Assembly (NCBI RefSeq): GCF_000348985.1 | Contig: NC_035931.1 | Coordinates: forward strand, 124,001-188,000 | Length of the DNA stretch: 64,000 nt | Origin: Huiozyma naganishii CBS 8797 | Taxonomy: Eukaryota; Ascomycota; Saccharomycetes; Saccharomycetales; Saccharomycetaceae | Direction of reading: 5' to 3' | Part shown: one piece after another, positions 1 through 8,126 of the stretch | How the letters are laid out: each line of letters begins with the position of its first letter | Numbering within the stretch: position 1 is the first letter of the stretch | Program-made: the position numbers and the translations under genes | The notes under the pieces: generated by a model | Told to the model about the DNA's origin: nothing | The model's input: the letters and a program-made list of their open reading frames with translations, nothing else | Databases searched by the model: none

Positions 1-206
1 GGAAGGCCATCGCGCAGGCCCGTGCTGCGAAACAGCTCTCGCAGAAGGAGCTCGCCACGAAGATCAACGAGAAACCCACTGTGATCAACGACTACGAGGC
101 CGCGAGGGCGATCCCCAACCAGCAGGTGCTGGGCAAATTGGAGAGAGCGCTGGGCGTGAAGCTTAGAGGCAAGAACGTCGGTGAACCGCTGTTCAAGAAG
201 AAATGA
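1..206 (+). CDS. MBF1: Multiprotein bridging factor 1, C-terminal part
   Basis: This is the 3' end of a gene cut by the left window edge; the reading frame starts at base 3 and gives 67 residues before TGA. The fragment is the Cro/C1-type helix-turn-helix of MBF1, with the typical [14 protein letters not shown] stretch, a YE.ARAIPN segment and the basic C-terminus ending in three lysines. Mbf1 is a coactivator that bridges TATA-binding protein and bZIP activators such as Gcn4, and it also acts on stalled, collided ribosomes to suppress frameshifting. The N-terminal half lies outside the window. In S. cerevisiae MBF1 is YOR298C-A, on chromosome XV, whereas its next neighbour here (RNA1) is on chromosome XIII. 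Confidence 0.93.
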   Translation, partial: KAIAQARAAKQLSQKELATKINEKPTVINDYEAARAIPNQQVLGKLERALGVKLRGKNVGEPLFKKK

Positions 207-348
207 ACGCAGGGGACTCCCAGCACTACAAGCCACCACCGTATCTACTGCAAGCACCACTAGAAGCAGCCACTGCGCTGCACGTATGTAACGCACTCGT
301 TGTGTAGACTTTAACTGAAAACTTTTCACTTGAACCACGACCGCTGCC

Positions 349-373
349 ACTACTACTACTACTACTACTACTA
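349..373. repeat. (CTA)n trinucleotide repeat in the RNA1 leader
   Basis: About eight CTA units lie some 25 bases before the RNA1 start codon, followed by further GTA/CCA triplets. It is probably transcribed as 5' UTR and could vary in length between strains. No function is evident. Confidence 0.85.
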
Positions 374-397
374 GAACCAAGTAGTAGTACCACCACG

Positions 398-1549
398 ATG
401 AAGTACTCTATTGCTGGGCAGGCGTTGAAGTTGTCCTCCGCTGAGGACATGCGGCCGCACGTCGAGGCGCTTCTTGCGCTGGAGACCTGTACAGTGTTGG
501 ACATGTCCGGGAACACTCTTGGTGTCGAGGCGTCCCGTGTGCTCGCCGAGGCGATAGAGAACCCGAGGGTGCGGGACCACTTGTTGGAGGCCAACCTCGC
601 TGACTTGTACACGTCGCGGCTCGTTGACGAAGTTGTCGAGTCCCTAGGGTGTCTCGTCGGGGCACTGCTCAAGTGTGAGAAGTTGCACACGGTGGATCTC
701 TCAGATAACGCGCTTGGGTTGCGTACGATTGACCACTTAGAGAGGTTTATCGGTGGGGCCAAACCCTTGAGACACCTGTACTTGAGTAACAACGGGATGG
801 GACCCTTTGCTGGGGAGAGGATCGGTAAAGCCCTGCATAAGCTGGCTAAAGTCCAAGCACCAGAGGACAAGGCATCTGGGCTGCTCCAGACGTTTGTGTG
901 CGGACGTAACAGGCTCGAGAACGGTGCGATGCCCGGGATCGCTCTCGGTCTTCGTGCTCACGGCGCGGAACTCCAATGCGTCCGGCTGTTCCAGAACGGG
1001 ATCCGTCCTCGTGGGATCGCCCAATTGCTCGACCATGGGCTCTGCCACGTCCCCACACTTCGCACCCTTGACCTCCAGGACAACACTTGCACTCTTCGTG
1101 GGTCCCAAGCTTTGGCACGCACATTGCCCCGCTGGGCAACAACTTTGGAGGAACTTAACCTCAACGACTGTCTACTCAAGGGTCTAGGTGCATCGCAAGT
1201 GCTTGCAGTGCTTAAGAAGGAACGCTTCCCTCGTCTGCACACCCTCAAGCTAGAGTACAACGAGATCACTCAGCAGACTCTCGAGGAAGCACTCGTCGCG
1301 GCCATCGAGGCAGACCACTTGCCCCAATTGCACCACCTCGAGATCAACGGGAACCGGTTTGAGGAGGACTCCACGGCACTCAACACCCTCGCTGACAGGT
1401 TCGATGATTTGGAACTCGATGACTTGGAGGAGGAAGATAGTGATGAGGAAGAGGACGAGGACGATGAGGAAAGCGATGCTGAGAGTGACGACGACGCCGA
1501 TGCTGAAGTTGACGCCCTCGCAAAGGAACTCGCCGGCGCATCGATCTAG
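398..1549 (+). CDS. RNA1: Ran GTPase-activating protein (RanGAP)
   Basis: The product is 383 residues long. It stimulates GTP hydrolysis by Ran (Gsp1) in the cytoplasm and so maintains the RanGTP gradient that drives nuclear transport. About the first 340 residues are leucine-rich repeats of the RanGAP type (repeated L..LDLS.N.LG-like units), and residues about 345-375 form a strongly acidic Asp/Glu/Ser tail, both diagnostic of Rna1. S. cerevisiae Rna1 has 407 residues, so this one is slightly short. The ATG at 398 is the first in frame and lies just after the CTA repeat. The gene converges on TRI1, with only 55 bases between the two stop codons. Confidence 0.96.
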   Translation: MKYSIAGQALKLSSAEDMRPHVEALLALETCTVLDMSGNTLGVEASRVLAEAIENPRVRDHLLEANLADLYTSRLVDEVVESLGCLVGALLKCEKLHTVDLSDNALGLRTIDHLERFIGGAKPLRHLYLSNNGMGPFAGERIGKALHKLAKVQAPEDKASGLLQTFVCGRNRLENGAMPGIALGLRAHGAELQCVRLFQNGIRPRGIAQLLDHGLCHVPTLRTLDLQDNTCTLRGSQALARTLPRWATTLEELNLNDCLLKGLGASQVLAVLKKERFPRLHTLKLEYNEITQQTLEEALVAAIEADHLPQLHHLEINGNRFEEDSTALNTLADRFDDLELDDLEEEDSDEEEDEDDEESDAESDDDADAEVDALAKELAGASI

Positions 1550-1604
1550 TGTTACAAGTTTGCTACGTACGTTCGTACAGATATATAGACAGAACGACCC
1601 TGGA

Positions 1605-2189
1605 TTACTTGTCCCCCTCCACAACCTCTTCCGGCTTGAAGAGGTGGTCGCTGAGGATCTTGTTCAGTTGGAACATGGTCATCTTGCGGCCGAACACGGG
1701 CTGCATTGCTTCGTCACAGAAGATCTCACGCCGGTCAGCAGGGTTCTGTAACTCGTGCGCCTTGATGTAGTCCCATACCCCACGGACAACCTCAGTCCTG
1801 GGCAACCGTGCCGCACCGAGGAACTGCGCAAGCTTCTCACTCAATACTAACTCCCTTGCGGCAAGCCCCTTCGGTGCACCATCACCTTTCGTCTTCTTGC
1901 TTGTCTTCTTCTTGCTCACCTTCTTCGTCACTTTGCTTGGGGCAGTGGGTCTCCTCTGCACCCGCTCAGCGAACTCCTGCTTGTCCACGAGCACCATTGG
2001 GTGCTCCTGCAGGTAATTGAACCGCTCGATGATCGTGTCGTTCACTTGCTTCCGGTGCTCGCTGAGGTCCAGCCCGTACAACTCCTGCAACGCCTTCCGG
2101 ATCTTCTTCGGGCTGATCTCGTCCGGGTCCGCACTGCTGATGATCGCATCAATCACTCCGACGTACCTCGCAACAGGGTCATCAGACAT
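1605..2189 (-). CDS. TRI1: SWIB/DEK-C domain protein TRI1
   Basis: A 194-residue protein with a DEK C-terminal-like domain at about residues 5-60, a lysine-rich linker at about 85-110 and a SWIB (MDM2-like) domain at about 115-190. The start is ATG 2189; the frame extends upstream but without conserved sequence. Two S. cerevisiae paralogues exist, TRI1 (YMR233W) and UAF30 (YOR295W, an RNA polymerase I upstream-activating-factor subunit). The segments DEISPKKIRKALQ.LY and KMTMF.LNK.L fit Tri1 better, but after differential loss one gene may cover both roles. Tri1 is a nuclear or nucleolar protein of poorly known function. The position between RNA1 and FUS2 matches YMR233W. Confidence 0.85.
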   Translation of the reverse strand: MSDDPVARYVGVIDAIISSADPDEISPKKIRKALQELYGLDLSEHRKQVNDTIIERFNYLQEHPMVLVDKQEFAERVQRRPTAPSKVTKKVSKKKTSKKTKGDGAPKGLAARELVLSEKLAQFLGAARLPRTEVVRGVWDYIKAHELQNPADRREIFCDEAMQPVFGRKMTMFQLNKILSDHLFKPEEVVEGDK

Positions 2190-2334
2190 CGCACCACTGC
2201 CTCGGAGAGCTACTACTCTCAGAGTCCCTCCGTGAGCCGTCGCCAATGCACAGTATTATATAATATTGTACTATATAATATGGTAGTAAGTAGTAATAGT
2301 AGTTAGTATACAGAAAGGACGCCCCCCCCTCGCC

Positions 2335-2895
2335 TCAGTTCTTCGCGTTCTTACGCTGTTGGCGCTCGTTCTTGCGGATGAGCTCCTTACGTTTCTGGCG
2401 GGACAGCGACCGTGGGTCGATCAACTCATCTGGCGTGCCAACGACTTTATCGTCTACTTCGACTAGCCACTGCGAGTCCAGTTTCTTGTTGGCCCCCTCG
2501 TGCCCCCACTTGTTCACCCACTCACCGCTCTCCTCGTCGTACACTTTCCTCCCCGTCTTCACCTTCGACCGGATCCCCTTCTTTGCAGCAAACTTCTCCC
2601 ACTTTGTCAACTCCTTCTTCTTAGGCAAAGCCTTCTCACGGGGGAGCTCCGTCGTCGGCTGCGGCAGCTGCAGCAGCGCAATCCCATTACCACCACCTTC
2701 CGTCGACGTCCGTATCGGCAGCGACAGCAGCTGGTTGATCAGCAACTGCACGTTGTCCCGCGTCGCACTCTGCACTGCAACTTCTCCAGCACTCACATCA
2801 ACGACATTCGAGTCAAACACGGTTAAATTCCCCAGATCGTAAGTGACGGGGATCGGTTTCTCCACGGTAACGGGGAGACTCTTCTGTTCAGACAT
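2335..2895 (-). CDS. RRS1: Ribosome biogenesis protein RRS1
   Basis: A 186-residue nuclear protein (203 in S. cerevisiae) that, with Rpf2, loads 5S rRNA, Rpl5 and Rpl11 onto pre-60S particles. Recognised by the N-terminal PVTYDLGNLTVFD segment, the LP.KK.LTKWE.FA..KGI core, the WV.KWGH motif and the basic C-terminus. I chose ATG 2895, which begins MSEQKSLPV; the open frame continues to 2949 but that part is not conserved. In S. cerevisiae RRS1 (YOR294W) adjoins UAF30 (YOR295W), not TRI1. Finding it here between TRI1 and FUS2 shows that this locus keeps genes from both duplicated sister regions. Confidence 0.95.
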   Translation of the reverse strand: MSEQKSLPVTVEKPIPVTYDLGNLTVFDSNVVDVSAGEVAVQSATRDNVQLLINQLLSLPIRTSTEGGGNGIALLQLPQPTTELPREKALPKKKELTKWEKFAAKKGIRSKVKTGRKVYDEESGEWVNKWGHEGANKKLDSQWLVEVDDKVVGTPDELIDPRSLSRQKRKELIRKNERQQRKNAKN

Positions 2896-3007
2896 GATAT
2901 TACCTTTAGCGTATAATCCTCTCGATACAGTTACCGATACAGTTACCACAGCACTGTCTCAAAAGTCCATCACAACTGGCTCTGCTCTTTGAGGGCATCG
3001 CGAGTTT

Positions 3008-3019
3008 AAAATTTTTCAC
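3008..3019 (-). promoter_or_regulatory. RRPE-like element upstream of RRS1
   Basis: On the minus strand this reads TGAAAAATTTTA, matching the ribosomal RNA processing element (Stb3 site) found before ribosome biogenesis genes. A GCGATG stretch nearby, at about 2995-3002, partly matches the PAC element. The location about 115 bases before the RRS1 start fits RRS1 as a Ribi-regulon gene. The site lies between the RRS1 start and the FUS2 stop. Confidence 0.6.
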
Positions 3020-3049
3020 TTTCGATTTTTTTGGAAATCTCAAAAAATA

Positions 3050-4795
3050 TCAAAAGAAAAGCCGGCGTTCGACTCTCGAGCGCGGCACGCCGGGCGCTGA
3101 CGGTGACTGTGATGGGTCCCCCGCCAGGGCGGACCGCTTCCACAGGTGTCGGTGCGTGTAGAACTGCGCGACGATGTCCCCATGACCGTGTGTGTCGTGT
3201 GTGTGGTGGTGGTCGGTCTTGGCTTTGGTGGCCCCGTCGATCAGCAGCTCGAACAACTCGAGGCGGATCGTGACGAAGTTCCTGATGATGAGATCCAGGG
3301 TGCGCCGCAGCGTCTGGAGGAACCGCGGTAGGTCCCGCGTGAGTTGCTCTTGTAATTGCTCGTAGTGTGCGCCGATGACGTCGCGCCGCACGTCGTACAC
3401 GTTCGTCTTCTTCTCTCGTAAGTACACGACATAGTCCCGCCTCAGTACGCGCAGATCGCGTAACCGGAGTCGAATTCGCTGGCTTAACTTCACGAGAGCC
3501 GTCAAGGGAGACACCACGGAGTTCGCCAAGTGAGTCCGTTGCAACGCAGTGATACGGACCCGCTGGGCAACGGCACGGGACAGGTACCCCTCCGCGACGG
3601 GCTCGTCCACTAGAGGCAACCACCTCCGTATGAACTGCACGTTCGTGTCCAGTAAACCGTGCATATCCCACTCGCTCAGCAGTTGCCGCAATTGCGTGAG
3701 ACGCTTGAATTGACGCTCGAACTGGGAGACGTGGTCTTGGAGAGTGTACTCGTTGTCGTCCCTGGCAACCGTCCCGTTCGAATAGACGCTTGAGCTCGGA
3801 GACGGGAACCGATCCCTCGGGTCCGTGTAACTCTCGATAATCTCCATCGGGGTCAGACTGTAATTGTATCCACCGTTAGAGTTGTACTCTGCGGTCTCCT
3901 CTTGAACTTGTTCTTGGAATTTGGTGTAGTGCACTTGAGCCCTCTGAATACTCGCCGCGCCGCCGATCCCGGCCAACCGCGACATACACTCGATCCACTC
4001 CTCAAGACGTTTCGAGGGTAGCACCAGGATCTCCTCCAATGGTAAGTGGCCCTGGCACCGTTCCATCCATTGCGTGTACGCTGCACCTCGGGACTTCAAC
4101 CGCGACAGAAGCGTCAATTGGCGCTCCTGCGTGACAAGGTAGTTCAAGTACGCAGTTTTGACCCGGTGGAAATGCTGCTCAAACAAGTCGCCCATATCAA
4201 GCTCCTCTTGCACCACTGCGGTGTCCAACTGGCGCCACACTGCAGTGACAAGCTCCCCGTGTGGGTTCGCACCCGCAACCAATAGCAACTTCCTCCGCAG
4301 CGACTGAACGAACAACTCACTGATGGATGCAATTGTATCAATGTTCCCAAACAGCAACAACTCCTCCTCGTCAGGGTGCTTCAACAGCTCGCGCGTAAGG
4401 TACGGATCAGCCACCAAATGGTGTCGATACGTGGAGTTCGCAACGTTCATCAACTCAACGTACCGAATCTCCCCCTCGTACAATCCCTTTACACACCCGA
4501 TAAACTCAGAGGACGATTCGCGGTTCACCGTGGGGGTATTCAAGTTCACCACGTTTGCAAACAAGTCAACGTTCAAGGGAGAGTCCACTTTCTTACTGAC
4601 ATGGCGCTCGCTGGGCCCAAATAAGTCCAAACTCACAGGACGCTTCACGCGACCAGGATTCGCCTGGACTCGCTTGAAACTGGGTAGTTTCTTGTCATCC
4701 TTGTGGAAGTAGTCGTTCTCGTAGTCCCGTATGGGCGTCAGTTTATCGCTACTCGGATATATCAATTCGTTCGCTAATTGAGAAGTCTTGAACAT
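3050..4795 (-). CDS. FUS2: Cell fusion protein with RhoGEF (DH) domain, FUS2
   Basis: A 581-residue protein (677 in S. cerevisiae). Fus2 acts with Rvs161 at the tip of mating cells to promote cell-wall removal and cell fusion. A Dbl-homology-like region begins near residue 98 (EFIGCVKGLYEGEIRYVELM) and extends to about 290; the rest is largely helical and matches the BAR-like part of Fus2. The C-terminal 60 residues are rich in His, Ser and Pro and look poorly conserved. The start ATG 4795 gives a conserved N-terminus. The gene lies immediately downstream of PEP5, as YMR232W lies beside YMR231W. Two pheromone-response-like elements lie upstream. Confidence 0.85.
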   Translation of the reverse strand: MFKTSQLANELIYPSSDKLTPIRDYENDYFHKDDKKLPSFKRVQANPGRVKRPVSLDLFGPSERHVSKKVDSPLNVDLFANVVNLNTPTVNRESSSEFIGCVKGLYEGEIRYVELMNVANSTYRHHLVADPYLTRELLKHPDEEELLLFGNIDTIASISELFVQSLRRKLLLVAGANPHGELVTAVWRQLDTAVVQEELDMGDLFEQHFHRVKTAYLNYLVTQERQLTLLSRLKSRGAAYTQWMERCQGHLPLEEILVLPSKRLEEWIECMSRLAGIGGAASIQRAQVHYTKFQEQVQEETAEYNSNGGYNYSLTPMEIIESYTDPRDRFPSPSSSVYSNGTVARDDNEYTLQDHVSQFERQFKRLTQLRQLLSEWDMHGLLDTNVQFIRRWLPLVDEPVAEGYLSRAVAQRVRITALQRTHLANSVVSPLTALVKLSQRIRLRLRDLRVLRRDYVVYLREKKTNVYDVRRDVIGAHYEQLQEQLTRDLPRFLQTLRRTLDLIIRNFVTIRLELFELLIDGATKAKTDHHHTHDTHGHGDIVAQFYTHRHLWKRSALAGDPSQSPSAPGVPRSRVERRLFF

Positions 4796-4947
4796 GCTTG
4801 TCCGTGGTGAGCTTCACAGGCCGTGCGCAACAAACCACCTTTCCGCCCCCCATCGACACATAGATATCGTACGTGGCTATATACTTTCCCCTCATACCAC
4901 TGGTCTTACTTGTCAACCATCATGATCTGGATCCCGTCATCCTTGAT

Positions 4948-4961
4948 TGAAACCCGTTTCA
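4948..4961. promoter_or_regulatory. Paired inverted pheromone response elements (PRE) upstream of FUS2
   Basis: The sequence contains TGAAAC, two bases and GTTTCA, that is, two PRE half-consensus sites (Ste12 sites, TGAAACA) in a tail-to-tail palindrome. It lies about 155 bases before the FUS2 start, within a 202-base intergenic space. This fits pheromone induction of FUS2. Confidence 0.65.
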
Positions 4962-4997
4962 GATCGGTTTTTTGTTTAGTAACTAGTCCCTCCATAC

Positions 4998-7900
4998 TCA
5001 GTTGAGCGGCACTTCGAGACCACCCCTCCCAATAAAGTCTGTAACCACTTTGAAACGGTCCCTCTGGCCCTCTTTACTGTTCAGCACACTCGTCAAGAAC
5101 GCTGCGTCCTGTCCGACCTGTTTCTGCATCTCGTACAGCTTGTTAGACGTCTCGATATCAGCGACGCATTTCGGACACCTGAACTGCGGGGACTCGTCGT
5201 TCTTGACGTTCTCCTCGTTGAGGCAGCGCCGGTGGTAGATGTGTCCACACTTGAAATAGACTACGGGCAAGTCCAGGGCACTGTTACACATAAAGCAGGA
5301 TGTTTTCTTCAAGTGGATATGTGACGGCTTCTCGCTGTCCAGCAGTTCTTGTAGTTTCGTCCGCTTCTGTGCCAGCTCGTCTCTGTACGAGTCGGCCAAC
5401 TTTTGATTCTTGACGCTTTCTGTCTCCTCTGTTTGAACGTAATCGATGAGGAGTTGCTGTACAAGCCCGAACTTGGCCACAGAACTGGAAGAGAGAACTT
5501 GGAGCAGTTCAAGGACGGAGACCAAACCTCCACGGACCATCGGCTCAATAACGCTCCCTCGAACAAAATCATCTCCACCAATGGCATTGTACACTGCGCT
5601 ATCCGAGACAAAGTACTTTAATGCACTCTTGTACAGGTTTGGTTCCTTGTCACAGTGCCTTTTGAAATAGTTTAGACACTTGGATGGTCCATCGGTAAGG
5701 GTCATCGAATAGAAGATAGCCAATATATTCCTCTCGTCCTCATCCTCTTCCTCGTCCTCTTCAAACGTGTCACCAAGTTGGTTCATATGTTTGATCAGCA
5801 TCATCAGAGAGTTATCCACAACTTTGTTGCCGTTCCCTGAAACGTACGAAGACTTGTCGTCTCCCTCGCTGCTCTTCACCAAGTTATTGCTCTGTCTCCA
5901 TACGAGGCTTGCCTTCTTCCTCCAATCATCGCGCCTCTCAGGGATATCGTCTGCAGCTAGCGACAGGTACAAATCGTACAGAGTCGTCAGTATGGTTTGC
6001 AGGTCGTCCTTGAACCCGTTGAATTGCTGATAACTCTCCAAACAAGCCTCCAAAAACACGACAAATTGGAACGGGTTTGCACTAAAAGATGGGAATATCA
6101 ATGACGGTTTAGGTGGGTGGTAAGTGGAAGTTAGCTTCTGAGGAGTGGGAGTCGCGTCATAACCCAAAGTCTTATTCATGTAGCTGATGAACGTTTTGTA
6201 ACTGTAGAAGTTCAGCAGTGTATCGTTTTCGTTGTTAGGGTCAGACTTGTTCGTAGATTGTGCCTCCACAATCGATTTGTACTCGCTTGGTTTATAGTTC
6301 CCAGTGAAAACGTCTATCAAAAGCACATTAGTTTCGTTAGGTGAACACTCTAGTAGTCTTTTCGAGAATTTTATTATGATTCGTAAAGTATCGTCAACGG
6401 GTAAAGATTTGATATAGTTCAAAGTAGACCTGGGTTCCTCTAAATCGTTTAGCAGTACACTAACGACTACTACGGGATCCTTGGCAAACTTTCGGGCCAA
6501 CTGGTAGGCTTCCATAAACATCCCAGATTCTTCAAACAGGCTCAAAACCAACTGAAGGTCAAATAATGTTTTGTTCGAATAGAAGAAGGTGTCGTCGTCG
6601 ATGTCGTTTTCCAGTATTTCCTCCGAATACAGTCCCTCCCTGCTGAAATGATGTAGAAAATGATCAATCTGATCCACTGATTTCAGTTTTATTAGAACAA
6701 TAAGCAGTAAGCTGACATGGTCTTCTGAAGCAGCATTCGACTTCACTAAGGCCCAAAGATACGTCGCCAAGTTTTGAATATTTGTAGAGGATGTGCCGCC
6801 CTCAACACCGTATTTGAATATGACCTCGCTTGTTTCCACCACGTCAAGACATTGTATATAATGCTCCGTGGCCTCTCGGAGCTGTCCCTTCCTGTACAAA
6901 AAATCCGCAAAATCTTTATGGATCAATTGTGTTTCTTTTGTCGGTAATTTATTCCGTTGCGCCAGCTGTAGGGCAAACGAGAAGTCCTCTCTCTGGGTCA
7001 CTATGTTGATTTGCTCTTTGAATGTATGTTGCGATAAGCGGTATAATACTCCGTTTGTTGATAAGAGGCACACTTCCGAACGCGAATAGCTCAAAATGTC
7101 TAATATAGGGTCATTGATTATGGAGTTAAAGCAAACAATATTATAGCGCGTGTCTATGATAATGACCCTGTTGATTTTCCCCACGGATAGCGCTGTATTC
7201 TTGGCAGAGTCCGTCTCCTCGTCTATTACCAATAGTGAATGTGAATCCCCCCATACAAGCAGTCTCTTTGGCGTCATATTGGAAGTAATCACTGTTTCTG
7301 GTAGCTGAACGACAGTTTTTTCGTTATTCACTTTGTATGATTCCAGGCTTGGCTGCTGCCCTGCCATCGAAGTATAACAGACGAATTCTTGCAGTGTTCC
7401 GTTCCAAGAGGTACAGTTAAGATCACAACCGTGTGTCTCACTTAATACTGCATCTGGTAAACCTCTATTTCTCCCAAATGTATTGAACACCAGTATATGC
7501 GATAAAGTGCTTGCGAAGCATAGAGTGCCGTCCTTTGTGAGGGATAACGCGGTGATCGCCTCTTTATTGGCATCCTCGTAAATAACTCTTTGTCTTGAAC
7601 CTCTGTCCCTGGCCAAATCACCCCTCACAACAATGATTTTCCCATTAACGAACCCGAGTGCAATACAGGATAAATCTTTACTTATATCGAGACACGAGAG
7701 AGGATACGTGTTGTTGCCGTTTTTCACCTCCACTTTTGCGTGATAAGACAGTTTTGGTTTGCCCTTATTGCTTCCGTTAGTGGATGCGAGTATCAGATCC
7801 ACTTTATAGAAAGTCAGCAGTAAGGGTTTCCCCAGCGCTTCTGCGACAACGAGCAAGAAGTGACCCACAATTTTCAGTTTCGTGATGCGGTAGTCAGCAT

Positions 7901-8126
7901 CAGTAACCGCGACAAATTGCGCCCTGACCTTTGATTTATTCAAATTGATTAACTTGACTATGTTCCCTGCCACAGCAATGATCACAGTTGTTTCCGATGC
8001 AGCCACTTTGGAGGACAACGTCGTAGCGGCGGATAACGTTGGGTCCGAGTAGAAGGGCTCTTTGCAGCCCAATTGCGGGTCCCTTAGCGGAACGGATTCC
8101 CACAGCTGGAACTGTTTCCATGACAT
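4998..8126 (-). CDS. PEP5: Vacuolar sorting subunit PEP5/VPS11
   Basis: A 1042-residue protein (1029 in S. cerevisiae), a core subunit shared by the HOPS and CORVET tethering complexes that dock and fuse endosomes and vacuoles. The N-terminal half is a WD-like propeller (conserved NGNNTYP and GFVNGKI segments), followed by clathrin-heavy-chain-type helical repeats (DYLYKKG-like, QYIQCLDVVETSE). A C-terminal RING-H2 lies at about residues 942-985 (CFMC, then C.HIYH..C, then CPKC). The ATG at 8126 gives MSWKQFQLWESVP, matching the yeast start. Only GTG and TTG codons lie immediately before it in frame. A stretch of Glu/Asp occurs near residue 800. Confidence 0.97.
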   Translation of the reverse strand: MSWKQFQLWESVPLRDPQLGCKEPFYSDPTLSAATTLSSKVAASETTVIIAVAGNIVKLINLNKSKVRAQFVAVTDADYRITKLKIVGHFLLVVAEALGKPLLLTFYKVDLILASTNGSNKGKPKLSYHAKVEVKNGNNTYPLSCLDISKDLSCIALGFVNGKIIVVRGDLARDRGSRQRVIYEDANKEAITALSLTKDGTLCFASTLSHILVFNTFGRNRGLPDAVLSETHGCDLNCTSWNGTLQEFVCYTSMAGQQPSLESYKVNNEKTVVQLPETVITSNMTPKRLLVWGDSHSLLVIDEETDSAKNTALSVGKINRVIIIDTRYNIVCFNSIINDPILDILSYSRSEVCLLSTNGVLYRLSQHTFKEQINIVTQREDFSFALQLAQRNKLPTKETQLIHKDFADFLYRKGQLREATEHYIQCLDVVETSEVIFKYGVEGGTSSTNIQNLATYLWALVKSNAASEDHVSLLLIVLIKLKSVDQIDHFLHHFSREGLYSEEILENDIDDDTFFYSNKTLFDLQLVLSLFEESGMFMEAYQLARKFAKDPVVVVSVLLNDLEEPRSTLNYIKSLPVDDTLRIIIKFSKRLLECSPNETNVLLIDVFTGNYKPSEYKSIVEAQSTNKSDPNNENDTLLNFYSYKTFISYMNKTLGYDATPTPQKLTSTYHPPKPSLIFPSFSANPFQFVVFLEACLESYQQFNGFKDDLQTILTTLYDLYLSLAADDIPERRDDWRKKASLVWRQSNNLVKSSEGDDKSSYVSGNGNKVVDNSLMMLIKHMNQLGDTFEEDEEEDEDERNILAIFYSMTLTDGPSKCLNYFKRHCDKEPNLYKSALKYFVSDSAVYNAIGGDDFVRGSVIEPMVRGGLVSVLELLQVLSSSSVAKFGLVQQLLIDYVQTEETESVKNQKLADSYRDELAQKRTKLQELLDSEKPSHIHLKKTSCFMCNSALDLPVVYFKCGHIYHRRCLNEENVKNDESPQFRCPKCVADIETSNKLYEMQKQVGQDAAFLTSVLNSKEGQRDRFKVVTDFIGRGGLEVPLN

